Assembly (NCBI GenBank): GCA_013151835.1
Contig: JAADHK010000061.1
Span: 1 to 55,853, forward strand
Origin: Deltaproteobacteria bacterium
GTDB lineage: Bacteria; Desulfobacterota; Desulfobacteria; Desulfobacterales; Desulfosalsimonadaceae
Reading direction: 5' to 3'
DNA length: 55,853 nt
The first letter of the stretch is position 1. The number at the start of each line of letters is the position of its first letter. Shown piece by piece: positions 25,263-34,537 of this stretch. Under the pieces are notes generated by a model. That model worked only from the letters and a program-made list of their open reading frames with translations. It ran no database searches and was not told where the DNA came from. The position numbers were made by a program, and so were the translations under genes.

Positions 25263-27542
25263 ATGAAAATAGATCGCAGGTGTTTTTTGTCTTTTGGGCT
25301 TGGGGTAACTGCGGGAACGCTTTTTTCCCCCCTTCCGTGGAAGCTGATGGATGATGCTTCCATATGGACCCAGAACTGGTCCTGGACCCCCGTGCCGGAA
25401 CCGGGAGAAGTCTCGGAGGTAAATACCGTATGTACGCTCTGTCCCGGCGGATGCGGGATCAGGGTCCGCAAGGTCGGGAAAAGGGCCGTAAAAATCGAGG
25501 GCCTGTCCGATTACCCGGTAAATCATGGGAGCATATGTCCCCGTGGTTTTTCAGGCCTCCAGTATTTGTACGGGCCCACGAGGATCAAGTCGCCCATGAA
25601 GCGCGTTGGGCCGCGCGGATCAGGCAAATTTAAAAAGATCAGCTGGGATGAAGCCCTTGCAACCGTTAAGGATAAACTCCAGGACCTGCGCACAAAAGAT
25701 ATGCCTCATACCCTTGCCTGTATTGCCGGATCGGACCGGGGAACGGTCTCCTACCTTATCGACCGGTTTTTAACCGCCTATGGTTCGCCCAATTATATCC
25801 GGGACGCATCTTCCCGTGATGCCGATGAACTGGCCCTTTATCTTACCCAGGGTCAGGACGGAAGCATGGGGTTTGACTTCGAAAATACGAACTTTATCCT
25901 GAGCTTTGGAGCAGGGCTGATGGAAGGCTGGGGTGCACCCGGGCGTATGCTTAACCTGGTTGGCTCAAATGTTGATAAGACCGTGGTCCAAATTGAACCC
26001 CGTCTGTCCGATAGCGCGGCCCGGGCCGATAAATGGCTTGCCGCACGGCCGGGAACCGAGGGAACCCTTGCCTTGGGCATGGGCCATGTGATCGTGCGCG
26101 AGGGGCTTTATAACCGGGATTTTATCGATAATTTTTCATTCGGATTTGAAGACTGGTCCGATGAAGCGGGAAATACCCGGCAGGGATATAAGGCGCTTGT
26201 CCTGAACCATTACGCTCCTTCCCATGTGGCCGACATTACCGGAATTTCTGCGGTTGAAATAGAATCAGTCGCGCGCGCCTTCGCCGGCGCGGCAAAGGCC
26301 GTTGCAATAAGCGGCCGCGGGCAGGGCAGGGCTTCCGACGGCGTTGATGAATGCCTGGCCGTCCTTTGCTTGAATGCACTTAAGGGGAATATAAACCGGC
26401 CGGGCGGCATCCGCGCGGTTGCCGAGCCCGATTACCTGACCTGGCCCGAGATGAATGTGGATCTCACGGCCTCAAAGGGTCGGCAGCAGCCCCGGATCGA
26501 CGGAGCCGGCACCGGCGCGTATCCCAATACCCGTTACCTTATAAACAGACTTCCCGCAGCCATTAATTCAGCCAAAGGAGATTCTCCGGTTCAGGCCCTT
26601 TTTGTGACCGATGCAAATCCTCTATATACCATGAATGATCCCGAAGCCGCCAAAAAGGCATTTTCGCGGATTCCGTTTATCGTAAATTTTTCGTCTGTCA
26701 TGGACGAGACGGCCATGTATTCGGACATCCTTCTTCCGGATCACTTTTTTCTTGAAAAAACCCGTGACGTGCCATCCCCCCCGGGTGTGCCTGTCCCGGT
26801 AATCGGGCTTGCAAAACCGGCTGTGGAGCCCCTTTATGACACCCGTCACCTGGGGGATACCATTATAACGCTTGCAAAATCGTTTGGCGGCTTTGTTGAA
26901 ACCGCCTTTCCCTGGGAAGATTACGGGACTTTTTTAGAGCAGACCCTGGCCGATGTATGGTCCGACCTGGATGAAAATGGTTTCTGGATTGATGAAAAGG
27001 CGGCGCCAAAGCCCTGGCTTGAGGCCTTTAACACCGGCTCCCGGAAATATGAATTTTATCCCGCAGCCCTGGCGAATTCAGATGGCCATGGATACCATCC
27101 AAAAGTTCTGGAGGGGGCGGCATCGCTTCCCGGCGGTGAAAAAGATTATCCGCTCGTGCTGATACCCTATGATTCCATTCGGCTTTCATGCGGGATTCTT
27201 GCCCCATCGCCGTTTATGATGAAGATCATCGACGATACGGTACTTGTCAAAAACAACGGATTGGTAGAGATCAACCCGGAAACAGCGGCCCGTTTTGGCC
27301 TGTCCGAAGGAAGCGGCGTTGTTCTGAAAACACCTGCCGGCAGAGCACGTGTTCGTGTGCACCTGTTTTCGGGAATAATGCCGGGTGTTGTGGCGCTGCC
27401 TCACGGCCTGGGGCACCGGGCCCCGGATAAGTACACGAACGGGAAGGGGATTAATATTAATGCCCTGATTAATGATGTATCGGATCCGGTTTCCGGGATG
27501 AACATGGCATGGGGGATAAGGGCCACCCTTGAAAAAGTGTAA
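25263..27542 (+). CDS. qrcB: QrcB, molybdopterin-oxidoreductase-like subunit
   Basis: A 759-residue protein of the DMSO reductase superfamily. The N-terminal twin-Arg signal MKIDRRCFLSFGLGVTAG directs Tat export. A [4Fe-4S] site is formed by C57, C60, C64 and C92 (VCTLCPGGCGIRV ... ICPRG). In characterised Qrc this subunit is reported to carry an Fe-S centre but no active molybdenum cofactor, acting structurally and in electron transfer. The later motifs (PRGFSGLQYLYGPTRIKSPM, FVTDANPLYTMND) follow the superfamily. Gene order with qrcA, qrcC and qrcD supports the name over formate or thiosulfate reductase. Confidence 0.93.
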   Translation: MKIDRRCFLSFGLGVTAGTLFSPLPWKLMDDASIWTQNWSWTPVPEPGEVSEVNTVCTLCPGGCGIRVRKVGKRAVKIEGLSDYPVNHGSICPRGFSGLQYLYGPTRIKSPMKRVGPRGSGKFKKISWDEALATVKDKLQDLRTKDMPHTLACIAGSDRGTVSYLIDRFLTAYGSPNYIRDASSRDADELALYLTQGQDGSMGFDFENTNFILSFGAGLMEGWGAPGRMLNLVGSNVDKTVVQIEPRLSDSAARADKWLAARPGTEGTLALGMGHVIVREGLYNRDFIDNFSFGFEDWSDEAGNTRQGYKALVLNHYAPSHVADITGISAVEIESVARAFAGAAKAVAISGRGQGRASDGVDECLAVLCLNALKGNINRPGGIRAVAEPDYLTWPEMNVDLTASKGRQQPRIDGAGTGAYPNTRYLINRLPAAINSAKGDSPVQALFVTDANPLYTMNDPEAAKKAFSRIPFIVNFSSVMDETAMYSDILLPDHFFLEKTRDVPSPPGVPVPVIGLAKPAVEPLYDTRHLGDTIITLAKSFGGFVETAFPWEDYGTFLEQTLADVWSDLDENGFWIDEKAAPKPWLEAFNTGSRKYEFYPAALANSDGHGYHPKVLEGAASLPGGEKDYPLVLIPYDSIRLSCGILAPSPFMMKIIDDTVLVKNNGLVEINPETAARFGLSEGSGVVLKTPAGRARVRVHLFSGIMPGVVALPHGLGHRAPDKYTNGKGININALINDVSDPVSGMNMAWGIRATLEKV

Positions 27543-27563
27543 TTTAAAGCAAAAGAGGCGCAG

Positions 27564-28349
27564 ATGACGGAAAATAACCAGCATAAAAAAGTCAGACGGT
27601 ACGGAATGGTCATTGACCTCGATAAATGTACCGGTTGCGGGGCCTGCATGGTAGCCTGCTACTCGGAAAACAACGTGCCGTTTAGAACAGACGAGACAAA
27701 AAAGCTTGACAGCCTCAATTGGCTCAGGGTTTTTAAGGTAAGCAACAACAAGTCGTTTCCGGATGTGGATATTTGCCATATCCCCATGCCGTGCATGCAA
27801 TGCGACGGCATGCACGGCCACGGCCATGCTCCGTGCGTGTCCGTATGCCCCGCCGTTGCCACGGATTACGATCATGAAACCGGAATCGTGAGTCAGATAT
27901 ATACCCGGTGTTTTGGGTGCCGATACTGCATGGCCGCCTGTCCATACCATGCCCGTACATTCAACTGGTGGGACCCGGTCTGGCCGGCCGACATGAAAAA
28001 ATCGCTTAACCCGAGCGTGTCGGTCCGCATGCGCGGTGTGGTCGAAAAATGCTCGTTTTGCTTCCACCGGTACCAGCAGGCAAAGGAGAAGGCTTTTGTG
28101 GAGGAGCGCATGCAAGTCGAGGAAACTGAATACCAGACCGCCTGCGCCGAGGCATGCCCGGTGAAAGCCATAACCTTCGGGGACCTGAATAACCCGGATC
28201 ACAAGGTTCACAGCCTGAAAAAAGATAAAAACGCCTTCAGGCTCTTAGAATCGCTCCATACCAACCCCAAGGTATATTATCTTACCAAAAGGGACTGGGT
28301 CCGCCGTCAATGCGATAACATAGACAGTCATACAGATATCAAGGAGTAG
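27564..28349 (+). CDS. qrcC: QrcC, periplasmic iron-sulfur subunit
   Basis: A 261-residue ferredoxin-like protein with four Cys groups: CTGCGACMVAC, CMQCDG...CVSVC, CFGCRYCMAAC, and CSFCFH...CAEAC. These fit up to four Fe-S clusters of the NrfC/PsrB type. It relays electrons between QrcD-bound menaquinol and QrcA/QrcB. There is no signal peptide; export probably rides on the Tat signal of QrcB. It lies 21 bp after qrcB and 7 bp before qrcD. Confidence 0.93.
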   Translation: MTENNQHKKVRRYGMVIDLDKCTGCGACMVACYSENNVPFRTDETKKLDSLNWLRVFKVSNNKSFPDVDICHIPMPCMQCDGMHGHGHAPCVSVCPAVATDYDHETGIVSQIYTRCFGCRYCMAACPYHARTFNWWDPVWPADMKKSLNPSVSVRMRGVVEKCSFCFHRYQQAKEKAFVEERMQVEETEYQTACAEACPVKAITFGDLNNPDHKVHSLKKDKNAFRLLESLHTNPKVYYLTKRDWVRRQCDNIDSHTDIKE

Positions 28350-28356
28350 ATGTATA

Positions 28357-29592
28357 ATGACGACTTCAGCAATTCCTTCGGGAGTGAAACGCTGTTCGAC
28401 CGCCCAATTTATGCTCTGGATTACGGCCATCGGCGCCGTGCTGCTCTGGGGCGTTTACGCCATGGGCCTGATCTGGTGGAAAGGCCTGAACCAGACCAAC
28501 ATGAACGACGCCTACGGGTTTGCCCTCTGGATATGGGCTGACCTTGCGGTGATCGCCCTGGGCGGCGGCGCCTTTTTTTCCGGGTTTCTTGTCTATATCA
28601 TAGGGAAAAAGGAATTAAAGAACATCATAAACTACGCGGTCGTTCTGGGTTTTATCTGTTATAGCTCGGCCCTGTTGATCCTTGCTATCGACATAGGACA
28701 GCCCTTGCGCGGATGGTTTATCTTCTGGCACGCCAATGTCCATTCCATGCTTACCGAGGTGGCGTTCTGCCTTTCATGCTATTTTCTGGTTTTGACCATA
28801 GAGTATATTCCACTTATTCTGGAAAATCCAAAGATAGACAGAGTGCCGTTTCTTCATCATCTCGGGCACAATATGCACGGCATCATGGCGGTGTTCGCGG
28901 CTGTTGGCGTCTTTCTTTCCTTTTTTCACCAGGGGTCTCTTGGCGGGGTTGCCGGGGTGCTTTACGGCAGGCCGTTTGCCTATCGTTCCGGGCTTCTGAT
29001 CTGGCCCTGGACCTTTTTTCTCTTTACCTGGTCGGCGGCTGCGGTTGGCCCGTGTTTCACCATACTGGTCACTTGGCTCACGGAAAAGATCACCCGTAAA
29101 AAACTGGTCAAAGACAGCGTTTATCAGCTTCTGGCAAAGATTTCCGGCTGGATGCTCTTAACCTACATAATAGCCAAGATTATCGATACCTGGTACTGGG
29201 CCGCTCATACGGCCCCGCAGTTCGGTTTTCATCTCATGGATTTTTATTCCAATAATCCGGTATACGGCATATGGATTCTGATAGCCGAGATATTGGTCTG
29301 CGGGGTGCTTCCGGCCCTTGTCCTCATTACAAAAAAAGGGCGGGAAAACGGCTTTTTACTCATAAGCGCTGCCATACTGGCCGTTATCGGGATTTGCATC
29401 AACCGGTGGGTGATGGTGCTGCAGGTAATGGCTGTCCCGCTCTTCCCCTTTCACAAATGGTATATGTATTCGCCGAGCTGGCAGGAGGTCGCCACCACGA
29501 TTCTTCCCGTTGCCTACGGGATCATCCTTTTGTCAATTTCTTACCGATATTTGCCGGTATTTCCCCAGGAAAAGGAATTAAACCCGGTTTAA
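28357..29592 (+). CDS. qrcD: QrcD, NrfD/PsrC-like membrane subunit
   Basis: A 411-residue integral membrane protein with about ten helices, of the NrfD family, which binds menaquinone. Typical parts are GFALWIWADLAVIALGGGAFFSGF near the second helix and DIGQPLRGWFIFWHAN, plus a late YSPSWQEVATTI. It exchanges electrons with the quinone pool, linking periplasmic H2/formate oxidation through cytochrome c3 to sulfate reduction. The start is ATG 28357, ten bases after AAGGAG. Confidence 0.93.
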   Translation: MTTSAIPSGVKRCSTAQFMLWITAIGAVLLWGVYAMGLIWWKGLNQTNMNDAYGFALWIWADLAVIALGGGAFFSGFLVYIIGKKELKNIINYAVVLGFICYSSALLILAIDIGQPLRGWFIFWHANVHSMLTEVAFCLSCYFLVLTIEYIPLILENPKIDRVPFLHHLGHNMHGIMAVFAAVGVFLSFFHQGSLGGVAGVLYGRPFAYRSGLLIWPWTFFLFTWSAAAVGPCFTILVTWLTEKITRKKLVKDSVYQLLAKISGWMLLTYIIAKIIDTWYWAAHTAPQFGFHLMDFYSNNPVYGIWILIAEILVCGVLPALVLITKKGRENGFLLISAAILAVIGICINRWVMVLQVMAVPLFPFHKWYMYSPSWQEVATTILPVAYGIILLSISYRYLPVFPQEKELNPV

Positions 29593-29602
29593 GGAGGAAA
29601 AT

Positions 29603-29767
29603 ATGTTTCCGTTTTGTTTTGAATGGTCATGGGATATCGGGCACATGGTATTCATGGGCGGGCTCTGGTACGCCCTGTCGATTATCGGCATGGGCATGAC
29701 GTTTTGCATCATAAAGTCGGTCGTTGATTGCACAAAGAAAAGTGAAGGAGACGATAAAGGTCACTGA
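29603..29767 (+). CDS. Small single-helix membrane protein downstream of qrcD
   Basis: A 54-residue open frame that begins 10 bp after qrcD, with a perfect AAGGAGG before the ATG. It starts MFPFCFEWSWDIGHMVFMGG, has one hydrophobic helix (about 15-40, GLWYALSIIGMGMTFCIIK) and ends in a charged tail (CTKKSEGDDKGH). The strong ribosome site, tight spacing and following terminator make it the last gene of the qrc operon. It may be a small accessory subunit or assembly factor of Qrc (inference); no known family is recognised. Confidence 0.75.
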   Translation: MFPFCFEWSWDIGHMVFMGGLWYALSIIGMGMTFCIIKSVVDCTKKSEGDDKGH

Positions 29768-29812
29768 ACGCCGGTCCGGCTGTTTGTGCATAAGGCAATG
29801 GGGTTTTAGCGG

Positions 29813-29853
29813 CGCCGCGCCGGTCTGAAAACGGGCCGGAAGCGGCGTTTTTT
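29813..29853 (+). terminator. Rho-independent terminator of the qrc operon
   Basis: CGCCGC at 29813 pairs with GCGGCG at 29842, with an inner GCCGGTC/GGGCCGG-type stem, followed at once by TTTTTT. It lies 45 bp after the small protein gene and just before the murA ribosome site. Confidence 0.85.
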
Positions 29854-29872
29854 GTATTAGGAGGGCACTTTT

Positions 29873-31135
29873 TTGGACGAAATAGTTATTAACGGCGGAA
29901 AATCCCTGGCAGGGGAGGTTGCCATCAGCGGGGCCAAGAACGCGGCCCTTCCCATGATCGCGGCGTCAATACTTACCGGCGGAGTTTTTTCATTTTCCAA
30001 TGTTCCGGCGTTAAAAGATATTAAAACCATACTGGCGCTTATATCGTGTCTCGGGGCTGAGGTTTCGCGAGAAGAGGACACCGCCGTAATCGACACCTCG
30101 AACCTTAGCGTTTTTGAGGCCCCCTATGATCTGGTCCGTCAGATGCGGGCGTCCATACTCGTCCTTGGCCCTCTTTTGGCCCGTCTGAAAAAAGCCAGGG
30201 TGTCGCTTCCCGGGGGATGCGCCATAGGAGCGCGGCCCATTAATCTACATCTCAAGGGCCTTGCCAGGCTCGGCGCCGATATCAAACTCGAACATGGATA
30301 TGTTGAAGCTTCAGCCGACCGGCTTGTCGGTGACGAGATATTTTTCGACATTCCGACTGTCACCGGGACCGAGAACCTTATGATGGCCGCAACCCTTGCT
30401 AAAGGGACGACTGTTTTGCGAAATGCCGCACGTGAACCCGAAATCGTGGCCCTGGCCGATATGTTAAACAACATGGGCGCCGAGATAAGCGACGCAGGCA
30501 CGCCGGCAATAACCATACGGGGCGTTGAAGGGCTTAACCCCGTTTCGGCTGAGATAATACCCGACCGGATAGAGGCGGGCACATACATGGTGGCCGGAGC
30601 CCTTACCCAGGGGCGGGTATTGATAAAAGACTGCGAGCCCGATCATTTAAAGGCCGTTATTTCAAAGCTCCGCGAAGCGGGCGCGGATGTTTCGGTGAGT
30701 GGGAAAAACATTGAGGTGCACGGCAATACGCCAATCAAAAGCATTGACATCAAGACCCTGCCGTATCCCGGCTTTCCCACCGACATGCAGGCCCAGTTCA
30801 TGGTGTTGATGGCAGTTGCCGGGGGCCTGAGCGTTATTTCGGAAACGGTTTTTGAAAACCGGTTCATCCATGTAAGCGAGCTGAAAAGGATGGGTACCGA
30901 TATTGCCATCTCGGGAAGTCACGCCATGGTCAAGGGCGGGAAAAGGCTGTCCGGAGCGCCCGTTATGGCCACCGATTTAAGGGCCAGCGCGTCCCTGGTG
31001 CTGGCAGGATTGGTGGCCGAAGGAACAACCCGGATATCCCGTATCTATCACCTTGACCGTGGATATGAAAGGCTTGAGGAAAAATTCTCCGGGCTCGGGG
31101 CCGATATCCGCCGGGTGCCCGGGGGTGGGGCATAG
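29873..31135 (+). CDS. murA: UDP-N-acetylglucosamine 1-carboxyvinyltransferase
   Basis: A 420-residue EPSP-synthase-like enzyme for the first committed step of peptidoglycan synthesis, adding enolpyruvate from PEP to UDP-GlcNAc. The substrate motif [15 protein letters not shown] is near the N terminus. The catalytic Cys is in [16 protein letters not shown], so fosfomycin sensitivity would be expected. It has the normal length and a complete C-terminal half ([27 protein letters not shown]). The start is TTG, with AGGAGGG seven bases upstream. It has its own transcript after the qrc terminator. Confidence 0.96.
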   Translation: MDEIVINGGKSLAGEVAISGAKNAALPMIAASILTGGVFSFSNVPALKDIKTILALISCLGAEVSREEDTAVIDTSNLSVFEAPYDLVRQMRASILVLGPLLARLKKARVSLPGGCAIGARPINLHLKGLARLGADIKLEHGYVEASADRLVGDEIFFDIPTVTGTENLMMAATLAKGTTVLRNAAREPEIVALADMLNNMGAEISDAGTPAITIRGVEGLNPVSAEIIPDRIEAGTYMVAGALTQGRVLIKDCEPDHLKAVISKLREAGADVSVSGKNIEVHGNTPIKSIDIKTLPYPGFPTDMQAQFMVLMAVAGGLSVISETVFENRFIHVSELKRMGTDIAISGSHAMVKGGKRLSGAPVMATDLRASASLVLAGLVAEGTTRISRIYHLDRGYERLEEKFSGLGADIRRVPGGGA

Positions 31136-31146
31136 AGGCTGTTGGC

Positions 31147-31554
31147 TCAATGTTTTTGTATGTATTCTTCAATAGAGACGGCTGTTTCCCTGAATCTGCC
31201 AAGTATTTTTTTGTCCATGGTAACAAGGGGGATGTCCATATTCTGCGCTAAATTGACGAACTCACAATCATAAGCTGAACAACCACTTGAATGTGATAGT
31301 GTTAACACCTGAAAGGAATTGATTTCATATTCGTTATCCTGCAATAAAGTCGCTGCCTCCTCAAAAATAGAAATGGCATCATGTAGATTAAGTATTTTTT
31401 TTCTGATATAAAATGACAGCACATTTCTAAACTCGCTTCGCCATAGAATCGGTGCCGCCCAATAAGGCATTTTTTTAAATAATTGCTCGGCCAATTCGGA
31501 ATACTCAGAGGAAAGATAGAAGTAGCTGATAACGTTTGTGTCAACAACTATCAT
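31147..31554 (-). CDS. vapC: PIN-domain toxin VapC
   Basis: A 135-residue PIN-domain ribonuclease. Acidic residues typical of the active site are visible: MIVVDTNVISYF (Asp5), WRSEFRNV (Glu), YDCEFVNLA (Asp/Glu) and VTMDKKIL (Asp). VapC toxins usually cut tRNA or rRNA. It overlaps the upstream antitoxin by four bases (ATGA) and ends 11 bp from murA on the opposite strand. Confidence 0.9.
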   Translation of the reverse strand: MIVVDTNVISYFYLSSEYSELAEQLFKKMPYWAAPILWRSEFRNVLSFYIRKKILNLHDAISIFEEAATLLQDNEYEINSFQVLTLSHSSGCSAYDCEFVNLAQNMDIPLVTMDKKILGRFRETAVSIEEYIQKH

Positions 31555-31793
31555 GGCCTTGCCTCATTTTTTGCTTCTGTGAGTGTCGTGTCGTTTATTA
31601 TATTTTTTTTTGTTTTTTTTCGGAATTTTCTTGCTTCAATAAGGTATTGATTAAGATCTATTTTTGTGCTTTTAGATGCTTTTTCGATAAGATGTATGAC
31701 TTCGCCGTTGATGCTGCGGTTATGCCCGGCTGCAAGTTCCTTTAGTGATTTATAGGTTTTATCATTAATGTTTTTCACTGTGATTGTTGCCAT
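31551..31793 (-). CDS. vapB: VapB/FitA-like antitoxin
   Basis: An 80-residue protein with an N-terminal ribbon-helix-helix of the FitA type (MATITVKNINDKTYKSLKEL, HNRSINGEVIHLIEKA) and a basic C-terminal tail expected to neutralise the PIN toxin. GGAGG precedes the ATG. It is translationally coupled to vapC. It should repress its own promoter in the gap 31794-31933, where I see no clear operator. Confidence 0.9.
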   Translation of the reverse strand: MATITVKNINDKTYKSLKELAAGHNRSINGEVIHLIEKASKSTKIDLNQYLIEARKFRKKTKKNIINDTTLTEAKNEARP

Positions 31794-31933
31794 AATTAGC
31801 CTCCATATGCTTGATGATTGGCATTCAATTTGGTTCCATTATGGTTGTTTGAAAGGGAAATGTCAATAGTCTCTCATTGCTTTGGATGTTTGGTCAAATA
31901 CGTCCATAAATCAAAATCAACCGGGACGGCAAC

Positions 31934-34537
31934 ATGAATTATTTCCGGCCGTTAATCCCGCTTCTATTGTCATATGCCGCAGGCATTGCATTATTTGGGA
32001 TGATTCCGGAACATGCGGGTGCTCGGATTTTTCAAATTTTCTTTTTCGCGGCTGTTTTTATCGCAATCTTCTCTCTTGCCCGAGTGATTTTCCATGTTTT
32101 CAAAAAAACGGGCTCCTTTATTTCACCCATTGTCCTGATGTTTGCGGCCGGCATCCTGTCCATGTCCCCCTGGTCTCCCTTGTTTTTTCCTCCGGGCCAG
32201 GCAAAACCTCTTATCGACGCCCATGTAGTCCGGATCTGCGGAACGGTTTCCGGTTTATCTGTAAAACCTTCGGGCCGTATCGTTTGTGTGCTTGATGATA
32301 TTCTGGCCGCAAAACAGGGCAGTGCGGAGGCCCGGATTCCGGGCCGCGTAAGGGCGGTGTTTCGCGGTCGCCTGCCGAAAATATTGCCCGGGGATCGTAT
32401 TGCCGTAAACGGAAAAATTCGGGGGTTTAAGAATTTTAACAACCCCGGAGGCTTTGATTATAGGCGCTTCATGAAGTTTAAGAACATCTGGGGGAGTGTT
32501 TATGCGGATGCACCTAAAATCAAGGTGATATCACGCGAAAAAAGAGGCGGGTATAAGAGTCGTGTGGAGAACTTCAGAGCCGGTGTTAATTACGATATAA
32601 ATACGGCCTGTGAGAATTTTTCAACAAGGTTAGACAAATATTTTAAATTATTCGGCAGTTATAGCAAATATTTTTCTTTTGAAAAAACCGCTGCCGTGCT
32701 GTCGGCCCTTGTTGTGGGGAAAAAAGACCGGATAACCCCGGACCTGCGTGATGATTTCAGCCGGGCAGGGGTGAGTCACCTTCTGGCCATATCAGGGCTT
32801 CATGTGGGTATTGTCGCGGCAGCCTCGTTTTTTTTCTTTAAATGGCTTTTCTCGTTTTCATATTATCTTCTTTCCCGGGGAGCCACCGGCAGGTGGGCCG
32901 CTCTTTTTTCAGGGGGCATCGTCCTTTTTTACGGCCTGATATCCGGGATGTCGCCTTCGACCCAGCGGGCTGTTTTGATGGTCATGGTTTTTCTGATCGC
33001 TTTTTTTATCCGCAGGGATTATGATTTGTTAAATACAATTGCGGTGGCGGCGTTTGTAATATTGATTCTTTTCCCCCCGGCTTTGTTTGATATATCCTTT
33101 AAGCTCTCCTTTGCCGCTGTCTGTGCCATTTTCTACGGGCTTTATCATCGGCACGGCGGCCGGCGGCCATATATTGAAACCGGTTTTTTGCACGGGCTTT
33201 TTTCCCGCCTTCGCACATTTGTTTTTGTTTCCATGTGCGCCATCATAGGTACCGCGCCCCTTGTGATGCTCTATTTCAACCAGGTATCCATTGCCGGCAT
33301 ATTTTCAAATATCATCCTCGTGCCCGTCATAGGGTTTATAGTGGTCCCCTGCGGTCTTTTTTCTGTTCTGCTCCATATTTTGTTTCCAGGGGCCGCTAAA
33401 ATCGGGTTTGAACTTTGCGCGGCCGTTCTTTCGCCTTGTCTATCCCTGGTGCATGCCATTTCCCGCATCCCTTATGCATCCTTTAAGACGATCACACCGT
33501 CAATGATCGAGATAATCTGCTTTTACATGATTGTTGCCGGTGTTTTTTTCCTGATCGGCAACAGGAATAAAAATAAAGATGTTTCGGATGCCCGGTCAAT
33601 AATTTTGCCGGGAAAAATACCGGGTCGTCGTGCTGCCATGGCCGTCGTTGTTCTCGGCCTTCTTGTTTTATGTGGCGATGCTTTCTACTGGATGCGCATA
33701 AGATTTTATCATGATGATCTGCGGACAACCATTATCGATGTGGGCCAGGGTAGTTCGGCCCTGGTGGAGTTTGCCGGCGGGAAATGCATGCTCATTGACG
33801 GGGGAGGGTTTTACGGAAATTCGGTCTTTGACGTCGGGAAAAACATTGTCGCCCCGTTTCTCTGGCACAAAAGGGTATTAACGGTAGACACGCTTGTCCT
33901 GTCACACCCTGACGCAGATCATTTAAACGGGCTGGTTTATGTGGTAAAATACTTCAATGTGGGCCAGGTCATTGAAAACGGTGATCCATCGGACACTGAC
34001 GAATATACGGAGTTCAAGCGGATCATAGGGGAAAAATCTATCCCGTGCCCTGATTTTTCAAGGGTAGCACGAAAATGGAGCGAGAACGGAGCAGAAATAA
34101 ATATCCTGTATCCCGCCGAAACTTTTGTTCACGCGCTGCCGAAAGAACGGGAAAATAACCGGAACAACCATTGCGTTGTGGTTAAGGTTTCATTTAAAGG
34201 AAGGTCAATCCTGTTTCCGGCAGATATCGAGGTGCCGGCTGAAAAGGCCCTGGTTTTATCGGCAGGGCCGGGCCTGCTTTCAACCGTCCTTGTCTCGCCC
34301 CATCACGGGAGCCGAACCTCTTCTACCCCCGGCTTTTTAGATAATGTACGGCCGGAAACGGTCATAATCTCCGCCCGGGGAAACAGGCCGGGGCTTCCGT
34401 CAAAGACCGTGCTTTTCCGGTATGCGGTGCGTGGATACCAGGTGTTCCGCACTGATTTAAACGGCGCGGTTCTAGTTACTATCGGTGACGCCGGGATGCG
34501 CATAGTTCCGACAATTTATGATTCGGTTGGTCCATGA
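31934..34537 (+). CDS. comEC: ComEC/Rec2 DNA-uptake channel protein
   Basis: An 867-residue protein with the three expected parts. An N-terminal membrane and OB-like region runs about 1-230 (VRAVFRGRLPKILPGDRIAV, NPGGFDYRRFM). The competence membrane domain is about 250-540 (FSRAGVSHLLAISGLHVGIV, SGMSPSTQRAVLMV). A C-terminal MBL-fold domain has VDVGQG-like IIDVGQGSSALVEF, LSHPDADHLNG and SPHHGSRTSS. It imports single-stranded DNA in natural competence. The length and motifs are intact. It overlaps the convergent trmJ gene by 22 bp. Confidence 0.93.
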   Translation: MNYFRPLIPLLLSYAAGIALFGMIPEHAGARIFQIFFFAAVFIAIFSLARVIFHVFKKTGSFISPIVLMFAAGILSMSPWSPLFFPPGQAKPLIDAHVVRICGTVSGLSVKPSGRIVCVLDDILAAKQGSAEARIPGRVRAVFRGRLPKILPGDRIAVNGKIRGFKNFNNPGGFDYRRFMKFKNIWGSVYADAPKIKVISREKRGGYKSRVENFRAGVNYDINTACENFSTRLDKYFKLFGSYSKYFSFEKTAAVLSALVVGKKDRITPDLRDDFSRAGVSHLLAISGLHVGIVAAASFFFFKWLFSFSYYLLSRGATGRWAALFSGGIVLFYGLISGMSPSTQRAVLMVMVFLIAFFIRRDYDLLNTIAVAAFVILILFPPALFDISFKLSFAAVCAIFYGLYHRHGGRRPYIETGFLHGLFSRLRTFVFVSMCAIIGTAPLVMLYFNQVSIAGIFSNIILVPVIGFIVVPCGLFSVLLHILFPGAAKIGFELCAAVLSPCLSLVHAISRIPYASFKTITPSMIEIICFYMIVAGVFFLIGNRNKNKDVSDARSIILPGKIPGRRAAMAVVVLGLLVLCGDAFYWMRIRFYHDDLRTTIIDVGQGSSALVEFAGGKCMLIDGGGFYGNSVFDVGKNIVAPFLWHKRVLTVDTLVLSHPDADHLNGLVYVVKYFNVGQVIENGDPSDTDEYTEFKRIIGEKSIPCPDFSRVARKWSENGAEINILYPAETFVHALPKERENNRNNHCVVVKVSFKGRSILFPADIEVPAEKALVLSAGPGLLSTVLVSPHHGSRTSSTPGFLDNVRPETVIISARGNRPGLPSKTVLFRYAVRGYQVFRTDLNGAVLVTIGDAGMRIVPTIYDSVGP

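Noticed and set aside
25263-27542. Formate dehydrogenase or thiosulfate/polysulfide reductase catalytic subunit
   Set aside because: The gene order with a multiheme cytochrome, a four-cluster protein and an NrfD protein is that of qrc, and no Cys/Sec motif of formate dehydrogenase is seen.
27186-28211. A 341-residue open frame antisense to qrcB-qrcC
   Set aside because: Its residues are rich in His, Arg and Cys with no domain pattern, and it lies wholly opposite two strongly supported genes.
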